Source: Oceanobacillus indicireducens
GTDB taxonomy: Bacteria; Bacillota; Bacilli; Bacillales; Amphibacillaceae
Assembly: GCF_014647195.1 (NCBI RefSeq)
Contig: NZ_BMOS01000004.1
Span: 116,207 to 180,206 of the forward strand
Direction: 5' to 3'
Length of the DNA: 64,000 nt
Below are positions 43,406 through 52,579 of this stretch, one piece after another. Numbering within the stretch: the stretch's first letter is position 1; the number at the start of each line of letters is the position of its first letter. The notes under the pieces are model-generated. The model saw only the letters and a program-made list of their open reading frames with translations, was not told the origin of the DNA and made no database searches. The position numbers were made by a program, and so were the translations under genes.

Positions 43406-43440
43406 AAAAAGGTTCCGATCATTTGTGACGGAACCTTTTT
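43406..43440 (+). terminator. Terminator after the ROK kinase gene
   Basis: Perfect 12-base-pair stem (AAAAAGGTTCCG with CGGAACCTTTTT) with an 11-base loop, usable on both strands; it lies between convergent genes. Confidence 0.85.
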
Positions 43441-43512
43441 GTAGGGTGATTTTCATGAACTATCAGTTGGTTTCTGTTCTTACATCTTTATAACTATTCT
43501 AAGTAATTTCAT

Positions 43513-44469
43513 TTAAGTATGAGAAACAACCAACTCCGCTTCACCGGTAAGCTCATATGTTTCAACACTATGTGGGATTACAAAGTGACTCCCCTTCTCT
43601 ATTTCAAAATCCTGACCATTCACTGTTAGCTTTGCTTGACCTGCAATGACACTCACCTGTAAAAAGTCCTCATCCATCGTAAGTGCAGCATTACCGTTTA
43701 ACTCCCAGTGATACACAGAAAAATACTTCTCTTCCACCAATTTCTTAACTGTTAAATCGCCTACCACATTTTCCGTTTGTTCTACCTCTGCATCTTGATG
43801 TGGAACTGTTGTTACTTGTTTTGCACGTTCTAAATGCAGTTCACGCTTATTCCCCGCTACATCTGTTCGGTTATAATCATATACTCGATACGTAATGTCT
43901 GAACTTTGTTGTATTTCCAAGATTACAATACCTTTTCCAATTGCATGAATCGTACCACTTGGAACATATACAAAATCTCCGGCCTTTACACTGACACGGC
44001 GTAACAATTGATCCCATTCACCACGATTGATCATATCTTCAAGTTCTTCTTGTGTCGTTGCATGATGTCCTAACACAAGCTCCGCACCCTCTTCTGCACT
44101 TAAAACATACCAGCACTCTGTCTTTCCATATGGTACGTCTTCTACTTCTTGTGCAAATTGATCATTCGGGTGTACTTGCACGGACAGATTATCAGCTGCA
44201 TCTAAAATTTTTACTAATAAAGGATAATCACCCTCATAGTCTTTACGCCTATTAAATAATTCACCATGCGACATCCAAGCATCTGCTAAAGTCTTTCCCT
44301 TTAATGGACCATTCTCTATAATGCTTGGCCCATTAGGATGAGCAGAGACAACCCAAGCCTCACCAGTGTGTTCATAAGGAATGTCATAATTAAATTGTGT
44401 ATTTAGTTTTTGTCCACCCCAGATTCTTTCTTGAAATACAGGTTGTAGAAAAATAGGTTCGTTATACAT
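43513..44469 (-). CDS. manA: Mannose-6-phosphate isomerase, class I
   Basis: The 318-residue enzyme has the type I phosphomannose isomerase zinc site: NLSVQVHPNDQFAQ with the Gln and His ligands, TECWYVLSAEEGAELVLGHH with the Glu, and VPSGTIHAIGKGIVILEIQQ with the last His. It converts mannose 6-phosphate to fructose 6-phosphate. The ATG at 44469 follows GGAGG. It comes right after the manP-like PTS gene in the same direction, as in the B. subtilis manR-manP-manA locus. Confidence 0.92.
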   Translation of the reverse strand: MYNEPIFLQPVFQERIWGGQKLNTQFNYDIPYEHTGEAWVVSAHPNGPSIIENGPLKGKTLADAWMSHGELFNRRKDYEGDYPLLVKILDAADNLSVQVHPNDQFAQEVEDVPYGKTECWYVLSAEEGAELVLGHHATTQEELEDMINRGEWDQLLRRVSVKAGDFVYVPSGTIHAIGKGIVILEIQQSSDITYRVYDYNRTDVAGNKRELHLERAKQVTTVPHQDAEVEQTENVVGDLTVKKLVEEKYFSVYHWELNGNAALTMDEDFLQVSVIAGQAKLTVNGQDFEIEKGSHFVIPHSVETYELTGEAELVVSHT

Positions 44470-44528
44470 AGTGACCTCCATTAATCTAATTTTTCTTTTA
44501 TGTACAGTGTCATTCTATCATAAGAGGA

Positions 44529-44557
44529 ACAGAAGAAAACACAAGGTTCCCTTCTGT
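44529..44557 (-). terminator. Hairpin between manP and manA
   Basis: ACAGAAG and CTTCTGT pair around a 15-base loop on the minus strand, with a weak U-tract after it. It may reduce read-through or mark an RNA processing point between the two genes. Confidence 0.35.
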
Positions 44558-44581
44558 CATTTTAGTAGATAGCCCCTCAAA

Positions 44582-46534
44582 CTAGCTTATCGTATCTAAC
44601 AGCTCATAAGCTTCTTCTGAACTGCGCACATTCAAAAGCTGCTCTCTAAACTCTTCGTCCATCAATTTACGGGATAACATTTGTAAAATCTTTAAATGAG
44701 TGTCTCCAGCACTTTCCTCTGGTACTGCAATCATAAAGATGAGCTTCGCCTTCGTTCCGTCTAAACTTTGCCAGTCAACACCGTCTCGCTTAATACCAAA
44801 TGCAACCGCAGGGCGTTTCACTGTGTTTGACTTGCCGTGCGGAATTGCGATATTCATACCGAGTCCTGTTGTGCTTTGACTTTCACGATTTAAAATTGCT
44901 TGTCTAAAAACCTCTTTCGAATTTAAAATTCCGGATGCATCAAACTTTCCAATAAGCTCATCGATAACATCATCACGAGTTTCACCAGCTAAATCCGTTT
45001 CAATTAAATCAATATTCGTAATAGAGGTTAGTTTATTGATTTCTTCTATTTCAACTTCCTCGGATTCAGCATCTTCTTGAACTTCCTCATTTAAATCACC
45101 GATCGTACCTCCACCTGCCACTGCAAGAGTTGACTCGTCAACCACGTCTTTCTTCAAGAAGTTAACCATAAATGCCGTTACAATAACTCCAATAATGGAT
45201 GCAATAAAGAACATCGCTACATTATCTACCGCACCTAACACAGCTACGATTGGTCCACCATGGGCAACCCGATCACCTACATTACCAATCATCGCAATAA
45301 CGGATCCAACCATAGAACCAACAACAATACTTGGTATTACACGAAGTGGATCTTGTGCTGCGAATGGTATCGCACCTTCTGTAATGCCAAAAAGGCCCAT
45401 CGTAAAAGAGGCTTTTCCAGCTTCTTTTTCATTATCTAGATATTTTTTCTTATTCATCATCGTTGCTAGTCCCATTCCAATTGGTGGGATACAAATAGCA
45501 ACAGCAATTGGTCCCATAATTTCATAGTTACCTTCTGCTATCATGGCAGATCCAAATAAGAAAGCAACTTTATTGAATGGTCCACCCATATCTATCGCAA
45601 TCATCGCACCAAGAATAAGTGCCAATAAAATCGAGCTTGATCCTTCCATACCTGCAAGCCATACCGTTAACGCCTCAAAGATTTGTGCAACTGGTGCACC
45701 GATAACAAAGATAAATAATAATCCAACAATAAAGGATGCAATAATTGGAATAAATATGATCGGCATAACAGGTTGAACAGCTTTTGGTACTTTAATTTTC
45801 TTAATAGCCAATGCAACATAACCAGCTAGAAAACCAGCAATAATCCCACCGATAAAACCTGCGCCAGCTTCACTACCGTAAAAACTTCCGTTAGCAGCAA
45901 TATAACCACCAATCATACCTGGTACAAGGCCTGGTCTATCAGCAATACTTACAGCAATGAATCCAGCTAATATCGGAACCATAAACATAAATGCTGTACT
46001 GCCAAGAGATTCAATTTGTTTCCAGATCGAATCTTCCGGTATCACGATTCCACCTGGAGTTTGCTCTCCACCAAGTGTCAATGCAATCGCAATCAATAAA
46101 CCACCGACAACAATAAATGGCACCATATAGGAAACACCATTCATTAGATGTTTATAAATAGGATTTTCCTTTTTCTTACGTTCGTTCTTAATATTTTCTG
46201 CATCTCTTAATGCAGGACGATAAATAGCTACATCACCACTTTGGATTTGTTCAATCAATTCCTTTGGTTTACGAATTCCATCCTGTACACCTGTCACAAT
46301 CAGTTTCTTCCCTACAAAACGTTCCTTTGATACCTCTTTATCAGCAGCAATAATAATTGCATCTGCTTCTTCGATGTCTTGTTCCGTTAATGGATTCTCT
46401 ACACCAATTGATCCTTGCGTCTCCACTTTTATGTCAATACCCATTTCTTCGCCTGCTTTTTGTAAATTTTCTGCAGCCATGTACGTATGAGCAATTCCAA
46501 CTGGACAAGCTGTCACAGCTAATACTTTCATCAT
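44582..46534 (-). CDS. manP: PTS EIIBCA of the fructose family, mannose-type
   Basis: This 650-residue protein has domains in the order EIIB (about 1-100, phosphorylated Cys in VTACPVGIAHTYMAAENLQK), EIIC (about 125-460, with GGFIGGIIAGFLAG-like GAGFIGGIIAGFLAGYVALA and AIDMGGPFNKVAFLFG) and EIIA (about 505-650, His in MNIAIPHGKSNTVKRPAVAF). B. subtilis ManP has the same order and length. Neighbouring manR-like and manA genes support mannose as the sugar, although fructose is possible. Two adjacent ATG codons follow AAGGAGG and either may start. Confidence 0.88.
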   Translation of the reverse strand: MMKVLAVTACPVGIAHTYMAAENLQKAGEEMGIDIKVETQGSIGVENPLTEQDIEEADAIIIAADKEVSKERFVGKKLIVTGVQDGIRKPKELIEQIQSGDVAIYRPALRDAENIKNERKKKENPIYKHLMNGVSYMVPFIVVGGLLIAIALTLGGEQTPGGIVIPEDSIWKQIESLGSTAFMFMVPILAGFIAVSIADRPGLVPGMIGGYIAANGSFYGSEAGAGFIGGIIAGFLAGYVALAIKKIKVPKAVQPVMPIIFIPIIASFIVGLLFIFVIGAPVAQIFEALTVWLAGMEGSSSILLALILGAMIAIDMGGPFNKVAFLFGSAMIAEGNYEIMGPIAVAICIPPIGMGLATMMNKKKYLDNEKEAGKASFTMGLFGITEGAIPFAAQDPLRVIPSIVVGSMVGSVIAMIGNVGDRVAHGGPIVAVLGAVDNVAMFFIASIIGVIVTAFMVNFLKKDVVDESTLAVAGGGTIGDLNEEVQEDAESEEVEIEEINKLTSITNIDLIETDLAGETRDDVIDELIGKFDASGILNSKEVFRQAILNRESQSTTGLGMNIAIPHGKSNTVKRPAVAFGIKRDGVDWQSLDGTKAKLIFMIAVPEESAGDTHLKILQMLSRKLMDEEFREQLLNVRSSEEAYELLDTIS

Positions 46535-46569
46535 GTATCCTCCTTGAAAAGTAATTGCGTTCTAAACTT

Positions 46570-46575
46570 ATTATA
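46570..46575 (-). promoter_or_regulatory. Possible -10 box of the manP promoter
   Basis: An exact TATAAT lies on the minus strand 36 bases before manP, without a good -35 box. Weak -35 boxes are normal in activator-dependent promoters, and a manR-like activator gene is adjacent. About 35 bases upstream is a partial palindrome (CCGGAACTAGTGG region) that could be an activator site. Confidence 0.35.
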
Positions 46576-46671
46576 ACTCTAGCTTGTCCATGAATAAGTT
46601 TTTATTTTTACCGGAACTAGTGGTAATAAATGATCAATTAGACCTTACCATACATAAAAAAGAAAGCAGGC

Positions 46672-48600
46672 TTAATAACCTACTCTCTTCTCTAAAACGT
46701 CTATAAATGTTTGCATGTTTTGCACATTTGCTAGTTCCTTCCCTATTAACGGTTCCTCGCTGATTGCTGCAATTTGTCCGATAACTTCCCTAGTTATTTT
46801 TTGATCGGCATTTGCTATTGCAAGCATGAAGACAACAGAGACAAATTCATTTCCCCATTCAATCGGATCCTTCAAAACAGCTACTGCGATCGCCGATTTT
46901 TTTATAAGAACAGGATCAGCGTGTGGTATAGCAATACCTCCGCCAATTGAGGTTGCAGATTTTCTTTCTCTAAGTAGTGCGCTATGAGTAAAGTTTTCCT
47001 TTACATATCCTTTTTGAATCAGTGCATTTCCGAGTAACTCAACTACTTCATAACGATGTTCCCTGTCCACTTCGAGGAAGAACAAATCTTTAGAGATGAA
47101 GCTTTGAATTAAAGAACCGCTACTTTTTTCAACCTTATGATCTAGCTCATCCAAAAACTGACTAAGCTTTTCCTTATCTTTTGTCTCCAGCAAAGGAGAA
47201 ATAACAATAAAGGGTACCTCCACTTTTTCTAGTGGAACGGTAGAAATAATAAAATCTACTTCTTTTGTCTTTAAAACTTGATCTATCTCTGCTCTACTTA
47301 TACAAGCGACAATTTCAATTCCCTTATAATTTTGAGCAATTTTAGCCTCAAGTAAATGGGACATCCCTACACCCATATGACAGACAATTAAAGTTTTCCT
47401 ACGTTCATTTTTGAATCCTTCCATTCTTTCTATAGAGGCTTGGAAATGTAAAACGAGATATGCAGCCTCATCCTCTTTAATATCAAGATTATATGTTTGC
47501 CTTATCTCTCCCAATGCCAAAATAATCATGCTAAACATGTACGGGTACATCTTTTTAATTTCAAGTAACATTGGGTTCGTAATGGGAAAACCATATCGGA
47601 TGCGATTAATCACAGAATGCATATGCACAACTAATCCTTTTTCTAGTACCGCATCTTTTTTAAATGGAAACAATGTTAGTTTGCTTAGCTTCCTAATTAG
47701 ATTAGATACTACTTCCAGTAAAAAGGAATCGGAACTTAATTTATCATTTAGACCGTCTTCAGTCACCTTACTGCTTATAAGATGCCAAGTAAAATAAACA
47801 CGTTCATCTTCAGGAAAAGAAATTCGAAATACGGCTTCCAGTTGTTCAAAAAAAGAGACAGCATAGCGATACTCTTCCTGACCAAAAACGTGTACTTTTT
47901 CTTTTTCATTAACAAGCACAGGCGATTTTTGTCTCGTACGCTTTAGCATAATGAGAGCATGTACAAGGAGACTCTCCATTGCTTCATCTGTAAAAGATAA
48001 ACGATAGTTCAGCCGCAGATCACGCAACGCTTTCTTAATTGTCGTAATCTCATGGGGCAAAAATAAATCAAGGACGTATTTTCGATCGGCCGTTGAAACT
48101 AGTAGCGGCAGCCGTGATAATGCTTGGCGTTTCTGCAATTCTGTCCCCTTAATCATGTGCCCAAGCCCTGGTTTAGAAATCAATTCCAGGTCAAAAGACG
48201 CTAACCAATGCTGTATGTTGTCCAATTCTTTCTTAATCACAGTCTTTGCCACATAATATTTATTTACAAAGGCTTGGATTGTAACCGGATTATTACTTGT
48301 AAGTAATTGAAAAGCAATTTCTATAATTCGCTCTCCCTTACCTTGAAAAGGAGACGTTGATAAAAGCAAGTGCAATACTTCTATACGTTCCGTTTCATCC
48401 ATTTCAAGCGTAACACCAACACCTGGCTTTCGCTCGATACTGCCATTTGACACCTCGACTAAATATAAATCAATTTGTTTTAAATCATTTCGCACTGTCT
48501 TCTCTGAACAATCTAGTCGCGAGGCAAGTTCTTGGATAAGGAGCGGGACTTGATATTCAGTTAAAAGTATTTTTAGAAGTTCTTTTTGTCTTTCATTCAT
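46672..48600 (-). CDS. manR: PRD-containing PTS activator, ManR-like
   Basis: The 642-residue regulator has an N-terminal helix-turn-helix (LIQELASRLDCSEKTVRNDL), two PRDs (about residues 180-285 and 300-400, with LLVHALIMLKRTRQKS and YLVLHFQASIERM), an EIIB-like domain with TLIVCHMGVGMSHLLEAKI (about 405-495) and a C-terminal EIIA domain with GGGIAIPHADPVLIKKSAIA. B. subtilis ManR has the same plan and length. It is encoded directly before the manP-like gene on the same strand and probably activates manP-manA in response to mannose and PTS phosphorylation. Confidence 0.88.
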   Translation of the reverse strand: MNERQKELLKILLTEYQVPLLIQELASRLDCSEKTVRNDLKQIDLYLVEVSNGSIERKPGVGVTLEMDETERIEVLHLLLSTSPFQGKGERIIEIAFQLLTSNNPVTIQAFVNKYYVAKTVIKKELDNIQHWLASFDLELISKPGLGHMIKGTELQKRQALSRLPLLVSTADRKYVLDLFLPHEITTIKKALRDLRLNYRLSFTDEAMESLLVHALIMLKRTRQKSPVLVNEKEKVHVFGQEEYRYAVSFFEQLEAVFRISFPEDERVYFTWHLISSKVTEDGLNDKLSSDSFLLEVVSNLIRKLSKLTLFPFKKDAVLEKGLVVHMHSVINRIRYGFPITNPMLLEIKKMYPYMFSMIILALGEIRQTYNLDIKEDEAAYLVLHFQASIERMEGFKNERRKTLIVCHMGVGMSHLLEAKIAQNYKGIEIVACISRAEIDQVLKTKEVDFIISTVPLEKVEVPFIVISPLLETKDKEKLSQFLDELDHKVEKSSGSLIQSFISKDLFFLEVDREHRYEVVELLGNALIQKGYVKENFTHSALLRERKSATSIGGGIAIPHADPVLIKKSAIAVAVLKDPIEWGNEFVSVVFMLAIANADQKITREVIGQIAAISEEPLIGKELANVQNMQTFIDVLEKRVGY

Positions 48601-48738
48601 AGTTTATCTACTCCTATGTAAGAGTTTAGACTAATAGGTGATGAAGAAGCAATGAATATCTACAGGGGAAGTTATGAACTGAGGATATTTGGGCAGATTA
48701 AGATGTATACATTTTGCAAGCAAAAGGAGGCGAATTCT

Positions 48739-49317
48739 TTGTCTGATTTTTGTCCGATGCCGTGGCCTGAGGAACCGGTCCCAAAAGACGTTAGAGAGTG
48801 CAAGGAATGCGGGTTATACCTACAAGGCTCACGTATGGTGTGGGGTGAAGGACATCCAAATGCACCTATTATGGTTATTCTTGATAATCCTGGTGCACGT
48901 GAAGATCGTGAAGGTAATGCATTTGTTTGTGGCACAAGGCAGACACTTCAGCAGGGTGCCAAAGAGGTTGGACTAGAAATGGAGGAATTGTATATTACAT
49001 ACATTTTAAAAAGAAGGCCGGTACGTGCTTATGATAAAGAGCTAGTCCGACAAGTCTGCATGATGCACTTGACTCAACAGCTTCAACTTAAACAGCCAGA
49101 TTTTATTCTCTGTTTAGGAAATGTTGCAGTCCAATCTTTTTTCCAAGATCCCGATGTAGATGTAAAATCACTGCGCGGCTTCATGCATGAAATACATGGG
49201 TTTAAGACAGCGGTGGCTTATCATCCATTAGCTGTCAGACGCCGACCGAATTTACGCTCATTATTCATTGAGGATTTAACTTTTATTGCCAATCACTACC
49301 GTAAAATGCAGTCTTGA
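48739..49317 (+). CDS. Uracil-DNA glycosylase-like protein, family 4/5 type with altered motifs
   Basis: The 192-residue protein has the family 4-like layout: ECKECGLYLQGSRMVWGEGH (CxxC), PIMVILDNPGAREDREGNAF as the first catalytic block, FILCLGNVAVQSFF, and AYHPLAVRRRPNLRSLF with the conserved His. In iron-sulfur UDGs a second Cys pair completes the 4Fe-4S site. Here the KCRPP-like position reads LKRRPV, so the third Cys is missing while the fourth (QVC) remains. The start is TTG 48739, eight bases after AAAGGAGG; a longer ATG-started frame from 48652 lacks a ribosome binding site. It is divergent from manR. Confidence 0.75.
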   Translation: MSDFCPMPWPEEPVPKDVRECKECGLYLQGSRMVWGEGHPNAPIMVILDNPGAREDREGNAFVCGTRQTLQQGAKEVGLEMEELYITYILKRRPVRAYDKELVRQVCMMHLTQQLQLKQPDFILCLGNVAVQSFFQDPDVDVKSLRGFMHEIHGFKTAVAYHPLAVRRRPNLRSLFIEDLTFIANHYRKMQS

Positions 49318-49321
49318 AGAC

Positions 49322-49453
49322 CTAATCCATTTCTTTACTGTAAAACCTTGCTCGGAATAAAACAGGCTTGCCGACCTCCTTTCCAACTAAAAATCCGAGT
49401 TTAACTTCTTCATCATAGAATTCACCATTAATTATTACAGAAAGGTCTATCAT
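49322..49453 (-). CDS. Possible 43-residue protein, unknown
   Basis: An ATG-started frame of 43 codons encodes MIDLSVIINGEFYDEEVKLG, FLVGKEVGKPVLFRARFYSK and EMD. Its composition is protein-like (alternating hydrophobic and charged residues, no low complexity), but there is no clear ribosome binding site. It ends five bases from the convergent UDG-like gene. It may be a true small gene or the remnant of a larger one. Confidence 0.3.
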   Translation of the reverse strand: MIDLSVIINGEFYDEEVKLGFLVGKEVGKPVLFRARFYSKEMD

Positions 49454-49592
49454 TATTCAGCTGTGGACAGACAAAAACAAAATAAAATCCGGAATTGAAA
49501 TCGCTTACAAATTGGTGTATATTTTAGATTAATAGATAGAGAATATTATATCAACCAAGAATTTTCCATATATTAAAAAAGGAGGATGTTAG

Positions 49593-50873
49593 ATGGGAAA
49601 AGTTAAAAACAGATGGTTAATTGCTGCTTCAGCCTTAGGTATTCATCTTTCCATTGGTTCTGCTTATGCATGGAGTGTGTTTACAAATCCTATGGTCGAG
49701 CAGTACGGATGGGACACGGCGCAGGTATCTACAGCATTCAGTATCGCAATTTTCTTTTTAGGAATGTCCGCCGCTTTTATGGGTAGATTTGTAGAGAAGC
49801 ATGGTCCTAAAAAATCCGGGATGCTTTCTGCCTTATTTTTCAGCGTTGGAGTCGCTGGTTCGGGACTTGCTACATTAACAGAATCCTTACTATTATTATA
49901 CTTATTCTATGGTGTTATTGGTGGGATTGGGCTCGGAATTGGTTACATCGCGCCGGTTTCTACACTTGTGAAATGGTTCCCGGATCGCAGGGGGCTTGCT
50001 ACTGGACTAGCTATTATGGGATTTGGATTTGCGGCAATGATTTCCGGCCCTCTTGCTGCAGCGTTAATTGACGCAATCAATATTCCCGCCACCTTCTTTA
50101 TATTAGGAGTAATATACTTTACTGTCATGAACCTTTCCTCCCTTTATTTAGCGCCGCCACCAAAAGATTGGGTACCAAAAGGATTTGAGGAAAAGAAATC
50201 CAGTAACCAAAAGATCAAACCCGATCTATCTCAGTTAACAGCAAATGAAGCAATTAAAACACGACGTTTCTGGTTTCTTTGGTTCATGTTATTTATCAAT
50301 ATTACATGTGGCATTGCGATTCTTGCAGTTGCATCTCCAATGGCACAGGAGATCACAGGGATGACCGCGCTTGCTGCAGCTACGATGGTCGGCATCATGG
50401 GTGTGTTTAATGGTGCCGGTCGACTAGGCTGGGCCTCGTTAAGTGATTATATTGGACGCCCGAATGTATACACCGTATTTTTTGTTATTCAAGTTGCTGC
50501 ATTCTTTATATTACCTTTTGCAAGCAACCCAATCGTTTTCCAAATTTTATTGTTTGCAATTCTTTCGTGTTATGGTGGAGGATTCGCTTCGATTCCTGCG
50601 TATATTGGGGATTTATTCGGTACAAAGCAGCTGGGCGCTATACACGGTTACATCTTGACTGCCTGGGCAATGGCTGGTTTAGCTGGACCGCTTCTTTTAT
50701 CCCTGATTTATGATTCAACCAATAGTTATGATTTGACTATGATGATTTTTAGTTTATTATTCGTCGTCGCCTTGGCACTTTCCTTATGGATACGACTAGA
50801 TATAAAAAGAATCCGAAACAAGAAGGAAGTAACACCACTTGCTTATGAAAAGGGAAGTGTGTTGAATAAGTAA
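49593..50873 (+). CDS. OFA-type MFS transporter (oxalate/formate or monocarboxylate)
   Basis: The 426-residue protein has 12 membrane segments and the OFA-family start LGIHLSIGSAYAWSVFTNPM, with GGIGLGIGYIAPVSTLVKWF followed by PDRRGLATG, and the second half NGAGRLGWASLSDYIGRPNV. These transporters exchange or import oxalate, formate, lactate or similar carboxylates. AAAGGAGG precedes the ATG. It stands alone, ending in a very long hairpin. The substrate is not readable from sequence. Confidence 0.85.
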   Translation: MGKVKNRWLIAASALGIHLSIGSAYAWSVFTNPMVEQYGWDTAQVSTAFSIAIFFLGMSAAFMGRFVEKHGPKKSGMLSALFFSVGVAGSGLATLTESLLLLYLFYGVIGGIGLGIGYIAPVSTLVKWFPDRRGLATGLAIMGFGFAAMISGPLAAALIDAINIPATFFILGVIYFTVMNLSSLYLAPPPKDWVPKGFEEKKSSNQKIKPDLSQLTANEAIKTRRFWFLWFMLFINITCGIAILAVASPMAQEITGMTALAAATMVGIMGVFNGAGRLGWASLSDYIGRPNVYTVFFVIQVAAFFILPFASNPIVFQILLFAILSCYGGGFASIPAYIGDLFGTKQLGAIHGYILTAWAMAGLAGPLLLSLIYDSTNSYDLTMMIFSLLFVVALALSLWIRLDIKRIRNKKEVTPLAYEKGSVLNK

Positions 50874-50905
50874 ACGATTAGGCAAAGGTATCCATGTACC
50901 TTCTT

Positions 50906-50970
50906 ATAAACTGAAACTTCATTCAGTCGGAGTTTTTGTTTTTCTTCCACTGAATGAAGTTTCAGTTTAT
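50906..50970 (+). terminator. 22-base-pair perfect hairpin after the MFS gene
   Basis: ATAAACTGAAACTTCATTCA then GT (50906-50927) pairs perfectly with 50949-50970 around a 21-base loop. It probably ends transcription, although T-runs lie in the loop rather than after it. Its arm shares ACTGAATGAAGTTTCA with the dispersed repeats at 33277 and 38580, so it may be a related inserted element. The rest of 50874-51216 shows no feature. Confidence 0.65.
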
Positions 50971-51216
50971 GTAAGTGTTGATTTTGTTAGTTAAATATGT
51001 AGTTAATACACTAATTCACATTTACCACGAATACGTGTTAGCATCCTAAGTAAATATAACGTGTCAATGGCATACTTTGCTTACCATCACGGGAGACCAA
51101 TCCACCTATTTATTGAACTTTCTACCTCCTAATGACATAATAAATTGTATAAAACCAAGTAAATTAATAGGATTACAACTTACGGAAGGTTACTCAAACT
51201 AACGGAGGGATATGGA

Positions 51217-52362
51217 ATGAAAATCACAGAGCTACAAACGATGGAGGAACGTGCTGATTTACTCAAGAAAACAGTTGCTCCCTTTACAGAACGAGCTGCA
51301 CAGCATGATAAGAAAGGCACTTTTCCTTTTGAAAACTTCAACGCACTAAAAAGTATCGGTTATCCAGCTCTTACATTACCTAAAAAGTATGGTGGTGGCG
51401 AGATTTCTCTCAGTGAAATGCTTTACCTGCAAGCGATCATCGGTAAAGCAGACGGGTCAACAGCCCTTTCCATTGGCTGGCATATGGGAATCATGAAACA
51501 TCTTGGCGAAAATAATATCTGGGATAAGGATAAGTTTGCAAGCGTAGCAAAAGACGTGGTTGCAACTGGTTCCTTGCTGAATAACGCAGCATCCGAACCG
51601 GCCACTGGCAGTCCGACACGTGGAGGAAAGCCGGAAACGTATGCCAAGAAAACCGAACAAGGGTGGGTAATTAATGGCAGAAAAACATTCACGACCCTCG
51701 CTCCAATTCTTGATTATTTTGTAGTAAGTGCCTCGATTGATGGGACGGAGAAAATAGGTAACTTTTTAATTAAACATGATATTAAAGGAGTAAGCATTGA
51801 TGAAACCTGGGATTCCATTGCTATGAGAGGAACAGGCAGTCACGACCTCGTTCTCGAAAATGTGCAGGTAGAAAAAGATGATCTCGTGGAAGAACTCACA
51901 GGTGGAAAGAGAAAAGCAACGGGTTGGCTGCTTCATATTCCAGCCTGTTATCTCGGTATCGCCCGCGCTGCTCAGGATTATGCTAATCAATTTGCTAGAA
52001 CTTATTCACCTAACAGCATATCCGGAACCATTTCCGACTTGCCAAACGTCAAACAGAAGATGGGAGAAATGGAATTAGCGATATTAGAATCAAAACACTT
52101 CCTTTTCTCTGTAGCTAGAAAATGGGACGGAGCAGATGAAAGCATGAGGCAAACAATGGGACCAGAGCTTGGCGCCGTAAAATTATCGGTTGTCAACAAG
52201 GCAATTCATGTAGTGGATCTAGCGATGCGTATCGTCGGTGCCCGAAGTCTGTCAGAGAACAATCCATTACAGCGCTATTACCGCGATGTTCGTGCCGGCC
52301 TTCATAACCCGCCGATGGATGATATGACGATTATGAATTTGGCTCAAACGAAAAATAATTAA
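51217..52362 (+). CDS. Acyl-CoA dehydrogenase-fold protein without the usual catalytic base
   Basis: This 381-residue protein of the acyl-CoA dehydrogenase superfamily has LPKKYGGGEISLSEM, an SEPATGSPTRGGKPETYA block in place of TEPxAGSD, AMRGTGSHDLVLENVQV, and LAMRIVGARSLSENNPLQRY near the flavin. Where typical enzymes carry the catalytic Glu (YEGTxxIQ), it reads VRAGLHNPPMDDMTI, with no Glu. This pattern is common in flavin monooxygenase-like members (DszC/SfnC type) and atypical dehydrogenases. GGAGGGA precedes the ATG. It is monocistronic. The substrate and reaction are unknown. Confidence 0.8.
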   Translation: MKITELQTMEERADLLKKTVAPFTERAAQHDKKGTFPFENFNALKSIGYPALTLPKKYGGGEISLSEMLYLQAIIGKADGSTALSIGWHMGIMKHLGENNIWDKDKFASVAKDVVATGSLLNNAASEPATGSPTRGGKPETYAKKTEQGWVINGRKTFTTLAPILDYFVVSASIDGTEKIGNFLIKHDIKGVSIDETWDSIAMRGTGSHDLVLENVQVEKDDLVEELTGGKRKATGWLLHIPACYLGIARAAQDYANQFARTYSPNSISGTISDLPNVKQKMGEMELAILESKHFLFSVARKWDGADESMRQTMGPELGAVKLSVVNKAIHVVDLAMRIVGARSLSENNPLQRYYRDVRAGLHNPPMDDMTIMNLAQTKNN

Positions 52363-52579
52363 GTTACATGGGGGAATGTCGGGGACTCTCGTTCCCCCCT
52401 CCCTTAACATTCCCGCATCGTTGCTTCTGATTGGTATACTTTATGCCTTTATCGTAAACTGGCCCCGAAGAGATAGTAGTTGGTGCTTAAAGGGAAAATA
52501 AATTCACAAGCTAGAGTCAATAAAAAACTTAGAATAATTTAGATACCACAACTTTTAGTACTTCTCTTTTTTAATTATT

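Noticed and set aside
52370..52412. G-rich/C-rich inverted stretch after the acyl-CoA dehydrogenase-like gene
   Set aside because: Several alternative pairings exist and there is no T-run, so I could not support a terminator call.
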